Shown here: one piece after another, positions 17,256 to 25,139 of the stretch
Layout of the letters: every line of letters starts with the position of its first letter
Numbering within the stretch: the first letter of the stretch is position 1
Source of the DNA: Bacillota bacterium
Lineage (GTDB): Bacteria; Bacillota; Sulfobacillia; JAJYWN01
Assembly: GCA_021791495.1 (NCBI GenBank)
Contig: JAJYWN010000021.1
Coordinates: 1-64,000, forward strand
Direction: 5' to 3'
DNA: 64,000 bases
Translations under genes and position numbers: made by a program
Notes under the pieces: generated by a model
Told to the model about the DNA's origin: nothing
Databases searched by the model: none
Seen by the model: only the letters and a program-made list of their open reading frames with translations

Positions 17256-17879
17256 TTAGTCTGGGGGACTAGGAGGAGTGCACTGCGGCGGGAACAGATC
17301 CGTCGGCGGGCATTCCGGGAACTCCGGAGAAACCTGGACGCATTCGGCCGGAACACAGAAACCGTAAGCGGGCACGAGGAGCTTCACCGTGGCGTTTGTC
17401 TCGACCAGGAGGCAGAGGCTGAAAGTGCAGCAGACCTGGCGGCTCGGCGTCAGAATGCACGGCCCACAACCGTAGGCCGGGACTGTGCAGTTCACCACGG
17501 TTCCATCCGGGGCGCAAAGAGTGACGGTCTTGGTGAACGAGAAGGAGACTGGGAAGTCGCAGGTACATGTCGGGTAAATCGCCGGCGGGTTAGTGATGCA
17601 GATGGTCGCCGACACGGTAATCAGTAGTGTCACATTGAAGAAGCCTGGCGTGGTCAGCGGCACCCGGCCGGCTTCGACGCAGTTGACGTTGGTGATACTG
17701 CAGACCACCGTGGCGTCGGCGGTGGGCGAGCAGTTCTCGGGAAGGTTAAAGCAGACGTTCTCCCGACGTTCGTTCTGGAAACAGAAGTCGTACACCTTCG
17801 ATGTCTCAATGCAGACGATCTCGGTCGGCGGAGGGCACCCTCCGGGCGGACACGGGCCGGGGATGATCGGAGTGGACAT
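17256..17879 (-). CDS. Cys-rich, coat-like protein of unknown function
   Basis: A 207-residue protein with 22 Cys and many Pro, Thr and Val. It begins with a Pro/Gly/Cys segment, then a CIETSKVYDFC motif that I associate with Cys-rich spore-envelope-type proteins of Bacillota. Two similar beta-rich halves follow, each ending near VPAYG-x-C. There is no signal peptide or membrane segment. It starts at ATG 17879 after AAGGAGG. A structural, disulfide- or metal-stabilised role in a spore coat or envelope layer is inference; no sporulation gene is nearby to support it. It is convergent with the M14 peptidase gene. Confidence 0.6.
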   Translation of the reverse strand: MSTPIIPGPCPPGGCPPPTEIVCIETSKVYDFCFQNERRENVCFNLPENCSPTADATVVCSITNVNCVEAGRVPLTTPGFFNVTLLITVSATICITNPPAIYPTCTCDFPVSFSFTKTVTLCAPDGTVVNCTVPAYGCGPCILTPSRQVCCTFSLCLLVETNATVKLLVPAYGFCVPAECVQVSPEFPECPPTDLFPPQCTPPSPPD

Positions 17880-17979
17880 GGCATCGCCTCCTTGAGGGGA
17901 AGGTTGGGAGGCCTGGGCGGTCTCCCCCCTTACGTTATGTCTACTCCCCGGAGGCTTGTGGTGTTACATTCCCGGCCCA

Positions 17980-18035
17980 AGCCCTGTGAAAATGGGCTAT
18001 GGTCCCGTTACTTACGGACCAGGCGCTTCGCCTGG
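17980..18035. other. Cluster of three small hairpins
   Basis: Three inverted repeats follow each other: AGCCC/GGGCT (17980-17998), a bulged GGTCC-CGT/ACG-GACC pair (18001-18020) and CCAGGCG/CGCCTGG with a CTT loop (18019-18035). None has a T-run on either strand. They lie just after the MmgE/PrpD stop (18048, minus strand) and could act in 3' processing or be a repeat remnant. Confidence 0.35.
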
Positions 18036-18047
18036 CACCAACCCTCG

Positions 18048-19460
18048 CTAAGCGGGTGTCCCCCTACCGAACAGCCCTGTCAAGGCGTTGACGTCCCTCA
18101 TCGACTCCAATCGCAACACCGCCTGGCCCGTCTCCTCAGCGAGCTTCCAGCCCACCACCGGCACCGTCAGGTCGAGGAACTTCTGGTAGATGTTCTCCAG
18201 ACTCACCGGGTTCTCGGGGTCGCCGCGCGGGTTGTCCACAGTCACTGAGAACTGGGCGCCGTCGCGCGTGGCGCCTGGCGACGCGCTGGTGGGGTCCTTG
18301 GGGCCTGTGGTCACCGTCACCTTGGTGGACCAATGGGCCGGGTAGACGGCATTGAAAGTGTCGGTGGCGGCCAGCCGGACCTTGGACATGAGCTCCCGTA
18401 CCGTCGGATCGACCAGGCTTTCGGGCGTGAAGTCGGCCGGGCTCGCGCGGCGGTGGGCGATGGCCAGAGAGGTGCAGAACTGGAGGCTGAACCGGGCCGC
18501 GTAAGGCGTGGTCGGGTCGGGGTTGTCGGTCTTGGCCAAGGCCTCGGAGTAGGTCTCGACCACTATCGAGGCGATACCGGACGGGCGGAGGTCGTGCGCT
18601 TTGACCAGTTCTAGGACAGCGTCCACAGCCGGATGGGTGTGCCTGCAGGAGGCGTGAATCTTGAAAGAGACGTCGTCAATACGGTAGGTCCCCTGCCCCA
18701 GCCCGTCGGTGATGCGGCTCTGGTCCTGCCCCGGCGATGTGGCGGCGAGGAATCCTCTCTCGCCTTCCAGGATCCGCCGGGCCGCCGTGAACCCTTCGCG
18801 GCTGAAGAGGGCCGCGATAACCCCGTCCATGGCCGCTTTGCCGGGGTGCAGGTGCTTGCTCATGGCCCCGTCGGCCAGGAACTCCCATAGTCCGCTGGCC
18901 TCCGTCCCGGCGGTCCCAAGGGCCGCGTCGATAGTCGTCGCGTCGAGCCCCAGCAGCCTGGCCGCGGCCGCCGCCGCCCCGAACACACCGCAGGTCGCCG
19001 TCGAATGCCAGTACTTGTAGTGTGACGGGCCGGCCGCCTCTCCGACGCGGATGGCCACCTCGTACCCGGCCACGATGGCCGCCAGCAGGTCCATCCCGCC
19101 GGCGCCTTGGACCTCAGCTACCGCCAGCGCAGCGGGGATCACGGCGGCGCCGGGATGAATGATGGACGCCCGGTGCACGTCGTCAAGCTCCATGATGTGC
19201 GAGATGGTCCCGTTATGAAGGGCGGCATTGGGCATGGAGGTGCGAGTCCCATACGGTATCAGGGTGGACTCGGTCCCCGCCCCCATGGCCCGAACCGCCT
19301 TCAAGGCAATCCTCCCCGGCGGCGTCTCACTCCCCCCGATGCAAGAGGATAGCCAGTCGAGCAGGCACTTCTTGGCAGACACCAGAGTCGCCGCCGGCAA
19401 CGAATCCGGCCTCAGACCGAAGGTGAACTTCGCCAGAGCAGAGGTAAGTGTCTCGTTCAT
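18048..19460 (-). CDS. MmgE/PrpD-family protein
   Basis: A 470-residue member of the MmgE/PrpD family, which includes 2-methylcitrate dehydratase, cis-aconitate decarboxylase and iminodisuccinate epimerase. Family marks are HNGTISHIMELDDVH, HPGAAVIPAALA, GYEVAIRVG and the KIHASCRHTHPAVDA segment. It shares clear similarity with the second MmgE/PrpD gene at 44562-45956 but sits in a different context, directly after a VapC-type toxin gene, with its GGAGGAG site at the toxin's 3' end. No other pathway genes are nearby, so the substrate is open. Confidence 0.85.
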   Translation of the reverse strand: MNETLTSALAKFTFGLRPDSLPAATLVSAKKCLLDWLSSCIGGSETPPGRIALKAVRAMGAGTESTLIPYGTRTSMPNAALHNGTISHIMELDDVHRASIIHPGAAVIPAALAVAEVQGAGGMDLLAAIVAGYEVAIRVGEAAGPSHYKYWHSTATCGVFGAAAAAARLLGLDATTIDAALGTAGTEASGLWEFLADGAMSKHLHPGKAAMDGVIAALFSREGFTAARRILEGERGFLAATSPGQDQSRITDGLGQGTYRIDDVSFKIHASCRHTHPAVDAVLELVKAHDLRPSGIASIVVETYSEALAKTDNPDPTTPYAARFSLQFCTSLAIAHRRASPADFTPESLVDPTVRELMSKVRLAATDTFNAVYPAHWSTKVTVTTGPKDPTSASPGATRDGAQFSVTVDNPRGDPENPVSLENIYQKFLDLTVPVVGWKLAEETGQAVLRLESMRDVNALTGLFGRGTPA

Positions 19461-19467
19461 GGGGGCG

Positions 19468-19863
19468 TTACTCCTCCGTCAAGGGGATTTTGGGTAGGAA
19501 GACCACGCCTTCCAGACCTTCAAAGTGTGCGTCGGCAGTGACCAGCTTCGCTCTAAGCATCCTGGACGTAGCATAGATGATGGCATCTGCCATCGCCAGC
19601 GAATGAGCCAGAGAGAGCTCCGCCGCCGCGACGGCGAGGTCACGGTCGAGGGTCACGACTTTCGACCGACTCATTTGAGCTAGGACTATCACGGCGAGTT
19701 CCGGCCGCTCTCGCCTCAGCTTCTTGTAGACTTCGTACAGGACTACGGCGGGAGTCACGACGTTCTCGACATCCCTCAGCAGTTCAGCTACCACGCCCGC
19801 GCGCGGGCCGTTCGTCAGAAACTCCAGCCACGCGGAAGAGTCGAGGACGCTAGAAGCGGTCAT
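19468..19863 (-). CDS. PIN-domain toxin of a second VapBC pair
   Basis: A 131-residue PIN protein with acidic residues at Asp8 (SVLDSSAW), Glu44 (LYEVYKK), Asp93 (MADAIIYAT) and Asp111 (TADAHF), a full VapC-type active site. I prefer the ATG at 19863 over the in-frame start at 19884; either way it overlaps the antitoxin gene. The MmgE/PrpD gene begins seven bases after its stop. It differs clearly from the first PIN toxin, so the two pairs are not recent duplicates. Confidence 0.8.
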   Translation of the reverse strand: MTASSVLDSSAWLEFLTNGPRAGVVAELLRDVENVVTPAVVLYEVYKKLRRERPELAVIVLAQMSRSKVVTLDRDLAVAAAELSLAHSLAMADAIIYATSRMLRAKLVTADAHFEGLEGVVFLPKIPLTEE

Positions 19864-20056
19864 GGTGGTCCCGAATGTCGTCAAAGGTCATGCCTTTCAG
19901 AACACCCCTGAGGTCCTGGAGATCCACCTCAGGGACCAGGCAGATGACACCATCCCTCAATATTACCTGCAACTTCTGGCCCGTACGGATGTGGAGCTGC
20001 TGTCGCACCTCTTTGGGGATGACGATCTGATACTTGCTTGACACCGTAATCTCCAA
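19850..20056 (-). CDS. AbrB-type antitoxin of a second VapBC pair
   Basis: A 68-residue protein. Its first ~45 residues are an AbrB/MazE-type DNA-binding domain (SSKYQIVIPKEVRQQL), followed by a short acidic tail expected to contact the toxin. The start is a TTG at 20056 with GGAGAA about nine bases upstream. It overlaps the toxin gene by 14 bases. An adjacent near-palindrome next to the -10 region (20087-20098) may be its own operator. Confidence 0.8.
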   Translation of the reverse strand: MEITVSSKYQIVIPKEVRQQLHIRTGQKLQVILRDGVICLVPEVDLQDLRGVLKGMTFDDIRDHHDRF

Positions 20057-20086
20057 CGTCCACCATTCTCCTCTTACCTAGTGAGC

Positions 20087-20128
20087 ATCGATATCAATAT
20101 TGTAAGACACGCTTCCAGATTTGGTCAA
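20087..20128 (-). promoter_or_regulatory. Promoter and likely operator of the second vapBC pair
   Basis: Minus-strand TTGACC (20123-20128) and TACAAT (20099-20104) are 18 bases apart, a good sigma-A promoter. Directly downstream, at 20087-20098, lies the near-palindrome ATTGATATCGAT, placed to let the antitoxin block transcription. Confidence 0.6.
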
Positions 20129-20198
20129 TGCCGGTCGGGGGAAAACTAGAGAACCACAAGGCCGGACACAGGAATAAACCGGCGAAGGAGGATCTGCT

Positions 20199-20513
20199 TT
20201 GCCAGAAGTCACACCCGATAGCGGCGGTGTTACGGAAGAAAAGGTGATGGAGGCGCTCAAGGAGGTCGACGACCCCGAAATCGGTATGTCCATCGTCGAC
20301 CTCGGGATGGTCCGGAACCTGCATGTCGATGGAGGAACGGTGGCCTTCGAGTTGGCCTTGACCATACCGGACTGCCCTTTGACCCCGTACATGCTGAAGA
20401 ACGCTAAGGAAGCCGTAGCGGCGCTCCCAGGCGTGACCGACGTCCAGGTGACCACGCGCGGCATGACCGACAAGGAGCGGGAGGAGGCGTTCTCAAAACT
20501 TCGGGGCGGCTAG
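20199..20513 (+). CDS. DUF59 / MIP18-type protein
   Basis: A 104-residue protein of the DUF59 family (SufT, PaaD, MIP18), with the hallmark VDDPEIGMSIVDLGMV followed by a TIPDCPLTPYM segment whose Cys is commonly conserved. Known members help iron-sulfur cluster assembly or insertion. Here it is a single gene, not linked to suf genes. The TTG start at 20199 has AAGGAGGA six to seven bases upstream. Its role could be maturation of the many Fe-S proteins in the region, but this is inference. Confidence 0.8.
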   Translation: MPEVTPDSGGVTEEKVMEALKEVDDPEIGMSIVDLGMVRNLHVDGGTVAFELALTIPDCPLTPYMLKNAKEAVAALPGVTDVQVTTRGMTDKEREEAFSKLRGG

Positions 20514-20633
20514 ACGTTCGGCCGATTCCGTACGAACATCGCCAGTCCTATTGTTTGGCCTTGCCTAGCGGCACTGGCGTGTGTATGCTTATTATGGAAT
20601 TCGATATCGTATACCGTAAACGAGGGAATACGT

Positions 20634-20960
20634 ATGCCTCGGCCGGTTTTGAGAAGCCTTTTTCTGGGTTTCGTGAAGATCCACGTCCTGTTTCATGCCG
20701 CGGCAGGGGAGATCTACGGCTTGCAGATGATGGAGGAGCTATCCCACCACGGTTTCCATCTGGGTCCCGGCACTCTGTATCCCATTCTGCACGAGTTGGA
20801 ACGGGACGGGTCACTGCGGAGCGTGGAGAGAGTGGTGGAGGGCAAGGTGCGCAAGTATTATATCATCACCGAGATCGGGCGGGAGACGCTGTCCGCCGCC
20901 ACGAGGCAGGCCTTGGAACTTATCCGGGAGATTGCACCGGAAACGGGTGAGAAAACATGA
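20634..20960 (+). CDS. PadR-family transcriptional regulator
   Basis: A 108-residue winged-helix protein with the PadR pattern: IYGLQMMEELS, then GPGTLYPILHELERDG, a beta wing with KYYIITEIG, and a short C-terminal helix. PadR proteins usually repress transporter or stress genes and release DNA on binding a ligand. Its TGA overlaps the ATG of a truncated EamA-type gene (ATGA), which suggests it once controlled that transporter. The intact ABC exporter genes begin 225 bases further on and may now be its target. Confidence 0.8.
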   Translation: MPRPVLRSLFLGFVKIHVLFHAAAGEIYGLQMMEELSHHGFHLGPGTLYPILHELERDGSLRSVERVVEGKVRKYYIITEIGRETLSAATRQALELIREIAPETGEKT

Positions 20961-21085
20961 CCTGGTCTTCGTGGGCTCTTCTAACCGCGCTTTTCTGGGG
21001 CCTCGGCCCCATCTTCGCCAAGCTGGGGCTGGTCAAGAGTGACCCCTTTTCCGCCCTCCCGTCTAGCCTCCGTAAGAGCAGTTGA
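20957..21085 (+). pseudogene. Truncated EamA/DMT-type transporter gene
   Basis: From the ATG that overlaps the PadR stop, 42 codons are open. The first ~30 read as the start of an EamA-type permease: a Trp-rich first membrane helix with FWGLGPIFAKLGL. The frame then leaves the family pattern and stops at 21085. A full gene should have about 10 membrane segments, so this is a remnant. The sequence from here to 21185 contains no other recognisable gene. Confidence 0.6.
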
Positions 21086-21184
21086 ACCCGCTAGGCGTGA
21101 CGTGACAGGACAATTGGTTCGCCTGCTGAATTTTCCTGGAGGCGACCGTTTTCCAGCGCCACGGGGAAGTCCGAAGATGCGGAG

Positions 21185-23317
21185 ATGCGGCGGGAAGTCC
21201 GACCGCGAGGGGGAGTCTATATTTCGCTCGTCACAGCACTCACACCGAAAAGGAACCAGTCCACAAATCGCCCCATTTCCCACCCCACCATCTGGCGCTA
21301 CCTATCCCGCTACCCGCTCATGTTTTGGCGGGGATCCGCCGGCGGCCTGGGCTATAACACCCTCATCGTGCTGGGCCCGATCCTCACGGGCATGGCCTTC
21401 GACACCGTCATGGCCTTGGAGCAGAGCGGCCTGAACCAGGCGAGCCTGGGCCGTCTCTACCGCATCCTGGCGCTTCTGGTGCTTTCGACCGCCGTCTTCC
21501 AGGGGCTGCGGGCCGTGAAACGCTGGGACTTTCGGAACATGTCCAACCGCATCGGCAACGACCTCCGCGCCGACCTCCTGGCCGTGTCCAGCGAGTGGCC
21601 GATGGCCACCTTCGACCGCGAGAAGATCGGCGACCTGATGTCAAGGGCCGTCAGCGATGTGAACGTGGTGACCGACACCATCATGTCGACCGTCACCGAG
21701 TTCTACGACACCTTCATCTTGATGGTCAGTTACTTCGTGGTCTGCCTCTTCTACGACTGGCGGATGACGCTCATCGCCTCTCTCCCCGTGCCGCTCACCG
21801 CCGGGCTGGCCCAGTTCATGGGGCGCTTCGTGTTCCGGCGGTCCACTGTGGCGCGCGCCGCTGCGTCTTCGGTCAATAACCACCTCCGGAACACCTTGAA
21901 CGCCGTCCGCGTCCTACGCCTGTTCGGCCGCGAACCGGCCGAGCGGCAGCGCTTCGCCGCCCTGTGCCAGGACCAACTGCGGGCAAACCTAAACGTGACG
22001 GTCCTCCAGAGCGGCCTCTCCCCTATCTACGCAGGCCTCTCCTCGCTGGGCGTGCTACTGGTCATTGCCATGGGCGGCCGGCGAGTGCTGAGCGGGACCT
22101 GGACGGTCGGGTCCTTCGTAGCCTACCAGACCATGTTCCTGGCCATGACCAGCCGGACCTTGATGGCGGCCAATGTCCTGAACCGCCTGCACGCGGGCCG
22201 GGCCGCCTGGGCGCGCATCGTGGCCAAGCTGACCCAGGCGCCGCCCGACGAGGACGGCGAGCACTTCGCGGTACCCGAATGGCGCAAGGGTAGCGCGGCG
22301 GTGGCAGCGAGCACGGCCGCCGGGGCGGCTGCGGCCGCCCGAGCGTTGACTGGCGGGTTGCAGGCTACTATCGTGCCGCGGACACAAGGCGTGTCGCACG
22401 CGGCCGGCGCTTTGGCGACGGCGCCGGACGCGGTGTACGCCGCCACCGGAACGTACGACCGGGCCGCGCGGCCGGGGGTGGAACTGGCGGTCGAAAACCT
22501 TTCCTTCACCTTCCCCGGTGACGAGCGCGAGGCGCTCCACGAAGTGAGCTTCAACGTGCCGCCGGGGTCTCTAGTGGCCGTCACCGGCTCCGTGGGAAGT
22601 GGCAAGTCTGCCCTGGCCACAGTGTTGACCGGCCTCTATCCGTACAGAGGGTCGATCCTGCTGACCCGTTCCACCGCTCCGGAGGCGGGTGGCGAGCTGT
22701 CGGCCCTCCTCCCCGCAGAGCGGCAGCGGACTATCAGTTACCTTGGCCAGGACCCCTTCCTCTTCTCGGCCAGCATTCGCGAGAACATCGCCTTCGGGGA
22801 TGACCTGGACGGCGGCGGCGACGCCGCCGGTTGCCGGGGTAGTGTCGCCGGCGGCGGCGGCGACGCCGGACGCGAGGGCCGGCTCGAAGAGGTGGCCCGC
22901 ATCTCCGCCCTCTCCGATGATCTGGAACTCTTCCCACAAGCCTACGACACCCTGGTCGGCGAGTGGGGCGTCCGCGTCTCGGGTGGTCAGCGCCAGCGCA
23001 TCGCCCTGGCGCGTGCCCTGTACCGGGGGACTCCCATCATCATCCTGGACGACCCCTTCTCCGCCGTGGACGTGGGTACCGAGGAACGCATGATGACACG
23101 CCTGCGCGAACTGGCCGGCACGGCTACCATCTTCCTCTTCTCCCACCGCTTGGCGTCCTTCCCCCGCGCCGACCTGGTGTTGATGATGGCGGCCGGAAGG
23201 GTACTTGAGCAGGGGGCTCACGACGAGTTGGTGGCCCGGCGCGGCGTGTACGCGCGGGTCTTTGAAGCCCAGGAATGGGTGCGCCGCGAGCAAGGGGGTG
23301 AGCGCGTTGCCGGATAA
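21185..23317 (+). CDS. ABC exporter half-transporter with degenerate catalytic site
   Basis: About 710 residues: six membrane segments, then an ATPase domain with Walker A GSVGSGKSAL, a Q-loop near YLGQDPF, signature VSGGQRQR and Walker B IIILDDPF. The residue after the Walker B Asp is Asp, not Glu, as in the inactive-site subunit of heterodimeric exporters such as BmrC or TM287. Two inserts are unusual: an Ala-rich linker between domains and a Gly-rich loop after the Q-loop. The start is uncertain: the ATG at 21185 has no good site, while a GAGGGGGAG sequence lies slightly downstream. It overlaps the partner gene by 11 bases. Confidence 0.85.
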   Translation: MRREVRPRGGVYISLVTALTPKRNQSTNRPISHPTIWRYLSRYPLMFWRGSAGGLGYNTLIVLGPILTGMAFDTVMALEQSGLNQASLGRLYRILALLVLSTAVFQGLRAVKRWDFRNMSNRIGNDLRADLLAVSSEWPMATFDREKIGDLMSRAVSDVNVVTDTIMSTVTEFYDTFILMVSYFVVCLFYDWRMTLIASLPVPLTAGLAQFMGRFVFRRSTVARAAASSVNNHLRNTLNAVRVLRLFGREPAERQRFAALCQDQLRANLNVTVLQSGLSPIYAGLSSLGVLLVIAMGGRRVLSGTWTVGSFVAYQTMFLAMTSRTLMAANVLNRLHAGRAAWARIVAKLTQAPPDEDGEHFAVPEWRKGSAAVAASTAAGAAAAARALTGGLQATIVPRTQGVSHAAGALATAPDAVYAATGTYDRAARPGVELAVENLSFTFPGDEREALHEVSFNVPPGSLVAVTGSVGSGKSALATVLTGLYPYRGSILLTRSTAPEAGGELSALLPAERQRTISYLGQDPFLFSASIRENIAFGDDLDGGGDAAGCRGSVAGGGGDAGREGRLEEVARISALSDDLELFPQAYDTLVGEWGVRVSGGQRQRIALARALYRGTPIIILDDPFSAVDVGTEERMMTRLRELAGTATIFLFSHRLASFPRADLVLMMAAGRVLEQGAHDELVARRGVYARVFEAQEWVRREQGGERVAG

Positions 23318-25139
23318 GAAGCCCACCGCCGGCCGCGTCCTCTGGCTTGCCGTCAAGCCCGTCCTGCGGCGCAACTGGCCGGTCCTGGTGGCCATGGGTA
23401 CCCTCATCACCATGGCCGTCCTCATCGAACTGGCCCCGCCGCTCCTCCTTAAACAGCTGGTCGACGAGAAGCTGGCGAAGAACACTTTCCAAGGCGTCTG
23501 GACCATTGCCGCCTTCTACCTGGCCGCGGTGGTCGCCGCCCGCCTGGTAAACTTCATGCTCACCTACCTGACGGCCCTGGTCGGCCAGAGCATCCTGCTC
23601 CACCTGCGCCTGCTCATCGCCGAGCACCTGGAGCAACTCAGCCTGCGCTACTTCGACCGCACGCCGGTGGGCGACATCATGAGCCGCGCGACGAACGACG
23701 TGGAGGCCGTGAACTCGCTCTTCACCTCCGGCATCATCGGCGCCGTCACCGACATGTTCCGGGTCGTCGGCGTCCTGGCGGCCATGTTCGCCATCAACGC
23801 GCGCCTCGGGTGGATGATGATCCTTTGCGTCCCCGTGGTCTACGTCACCACCGAGTACTTCCGCCGCCATATGCGCGCCGCCCAATTCGCCTCGCGCGTG
23901 GCCATCGGCCACATCAACAGCTTCCTCCAGGAGACCTGGAGCGGCATGCGTGTCATCCACGTATTCGGTAAGGAAGGGCGCTTCGGCGAACGCCTCTGGG
24001 AACCGCAGACCGAGTACATCCACGCCGCCGACCAGGCCTCTATGTATAACGCCAACTTCCCGGGCGTGCTAAAGACCGTCGAGTCTGTGGCGCTGGCGCT
24101 GGTGCTGTGGGTCGGCGCCAAGCCGGCGGTGCTGGGGCTCGGTCTCACCCTTGGCGGGCTGGTGGCCTTCGCCCAGCTCATCACGCGCCTCTTCGCCCCC
24201 ATCCAGAACGTCGCCCAGGAGTGGCAGACCATCCAGGTCGCCCTAGCCGGGGTCGAGCGCATCGCCGAGGTCCTGATGGAGCCGGTGGAGGACCGCACGG
24301 CACGGGCGCTCAAGGGTAACGGAGTGGCCACGCCGCCGCCCACCATTGGGACGGCAGCCGCTCGCGGCCACCTTATCATCGAAGGTCTGGAGTTCGGCTA
24401 CCTGGCCGGCCGCCCAACCCTAAAGGACATCAACCTCGACGTCCCACCCGGCCAGCGCCTGACCGTCGTCGGGCGCACCGGCGCCGGGAAGACCAGCCTG
24501 CTCCACGTCATCGCGGGCATCTATGAACCCTGGCTGGGGGCGCTGGCCATCGACGGCATCGACCCGCGCAGCGTGGCTCCGGCCGAACGCCGCCGCCTCT
24601 TGGGGGTAGTCCCCCAGTACGTCCAGGTCTTTGACGGCACGGTGCGCGATAACATCACCATGGGAGACCGCACCATCACCGAGGAACAGGTGCGCAAGGT
24701 GGCCCGCCTCACCGGCGCCGACACCTTCATCGACCAGCTGCCGCGCGGGTACGATACCCTCCTGGGCGCCGGCGGCACGCGCCTGTCCTTCGGCCAGAAC
24801 CAGATCCTGTGCCTGGCGCGGGCCCTGGTCTGCGACCCACCGCTGCTCCTGCTCGACGAGCCGACGTCTGGGATGGATGCGGAGACGGAGCGGATGATCT
24901 TCAACGCCTTGCGCGAGTCCAGCGGCGGCACCCGGGTGGACGAAGACGGCGACGACCGCCCCGCTCGCACCTTGGTGGTCATCTCCCACCGCCTCACGGG
25001 CGTGGTGGATGCCGACCGTGTGGTCGTCCTGGCGAACGGGCGCGTGGTTCAGGACGGCACCCCAGAAGAGCTGGCGGGGAGCGAGGGCTGGTACCGGGTA
25101 TTCCAAGACCTGGAGCAGCTGGGGTGGAAGGTCAGCTGA
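23307..25139 (+). CDS. ABC exporter half-transporter, catalytic partner
   Basis: About 610 residues with a six-helix membrane domain and an ATPase domain: Walker A GRTGAGKTSL, Walker B LLLLDEPTSG with the catalytic Glu, and an H-loop His in VISHRL. Its signature is LSFGQ instead of LSGGQ. Together with the Asp variant in the upstream partner this builds one degenerate and one active ATP site, the known arrangement of heterodimeric multidrug or lipid exporters. The start is taken as TTG 23307 after AAGGGGG inside the upstream gene; a GTG at 23298 is also possible. The substrate is unknown. Confidence 0.9.
   Translation: MPDKKPTAGRVLWLAVKPVLRRNWPVLVAMGTLITMAVLIELAPPLLLKQLVDEKLAKNTFQGVWTIAAFYLAAVVAARLVNFMLTYLTALVGQSILLHLRLLIAEHLEQLSLRYFDRTPVGDIMSRATNDVEAVNSLFTSGIIGAVTDMFRVVGVLAAMFAINARLGWMMILCVPVVYVTTEYFRRHMRAAQFASRVAIGHINSFLQETWSGMRVIHVFGKEGRFGERLWEPQTEYIHAADQASMYNANFPGVLKTVESVALALVLWVGAKPAVLGLGLTLGGLVAFAQLITRLFAPIQNVAQEWQTIQVALAGVERIAEVLMEPVEDRTARALKGNGVATPPPTIGTAAARGHLIIEGLEFGYLAGRPTLKDINLDVPPGQRLTVVGRTGAGKTSLLHVIAGIYEPWLGALAIDGIDPRSVAPAERRRLLGVVPQYVQVFDGTVRDNITMGDRTITEEQVRKVARLTGADTFIDQLPRGYDTLLGAGGTRLSFGQNQILCLARALVCDPPLLLLDEPTSGMDAETERMIFNALRESSGGTRVDEDGDDRPARTLVVISHRLTGVVDADRVVVLANGRVVQDGTPEELAGSEGWYRVFQDLEQLGWKVS

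Noticed and set aside
18001-18045. tRNA-like segment ending in a GGCACCA-type sequence
   Set aside because: There is no T-loop, anticodon stem or acceptor pairing of tRNA size; it is better described as small hairpins.
21205-21240. ATT start codon for the first ABC half-transporter after GAGGGGGAG
   Set aside because: The spacing is attractive, but ATT starts are very rare and nothing else supports it; the start is left as uncertain.
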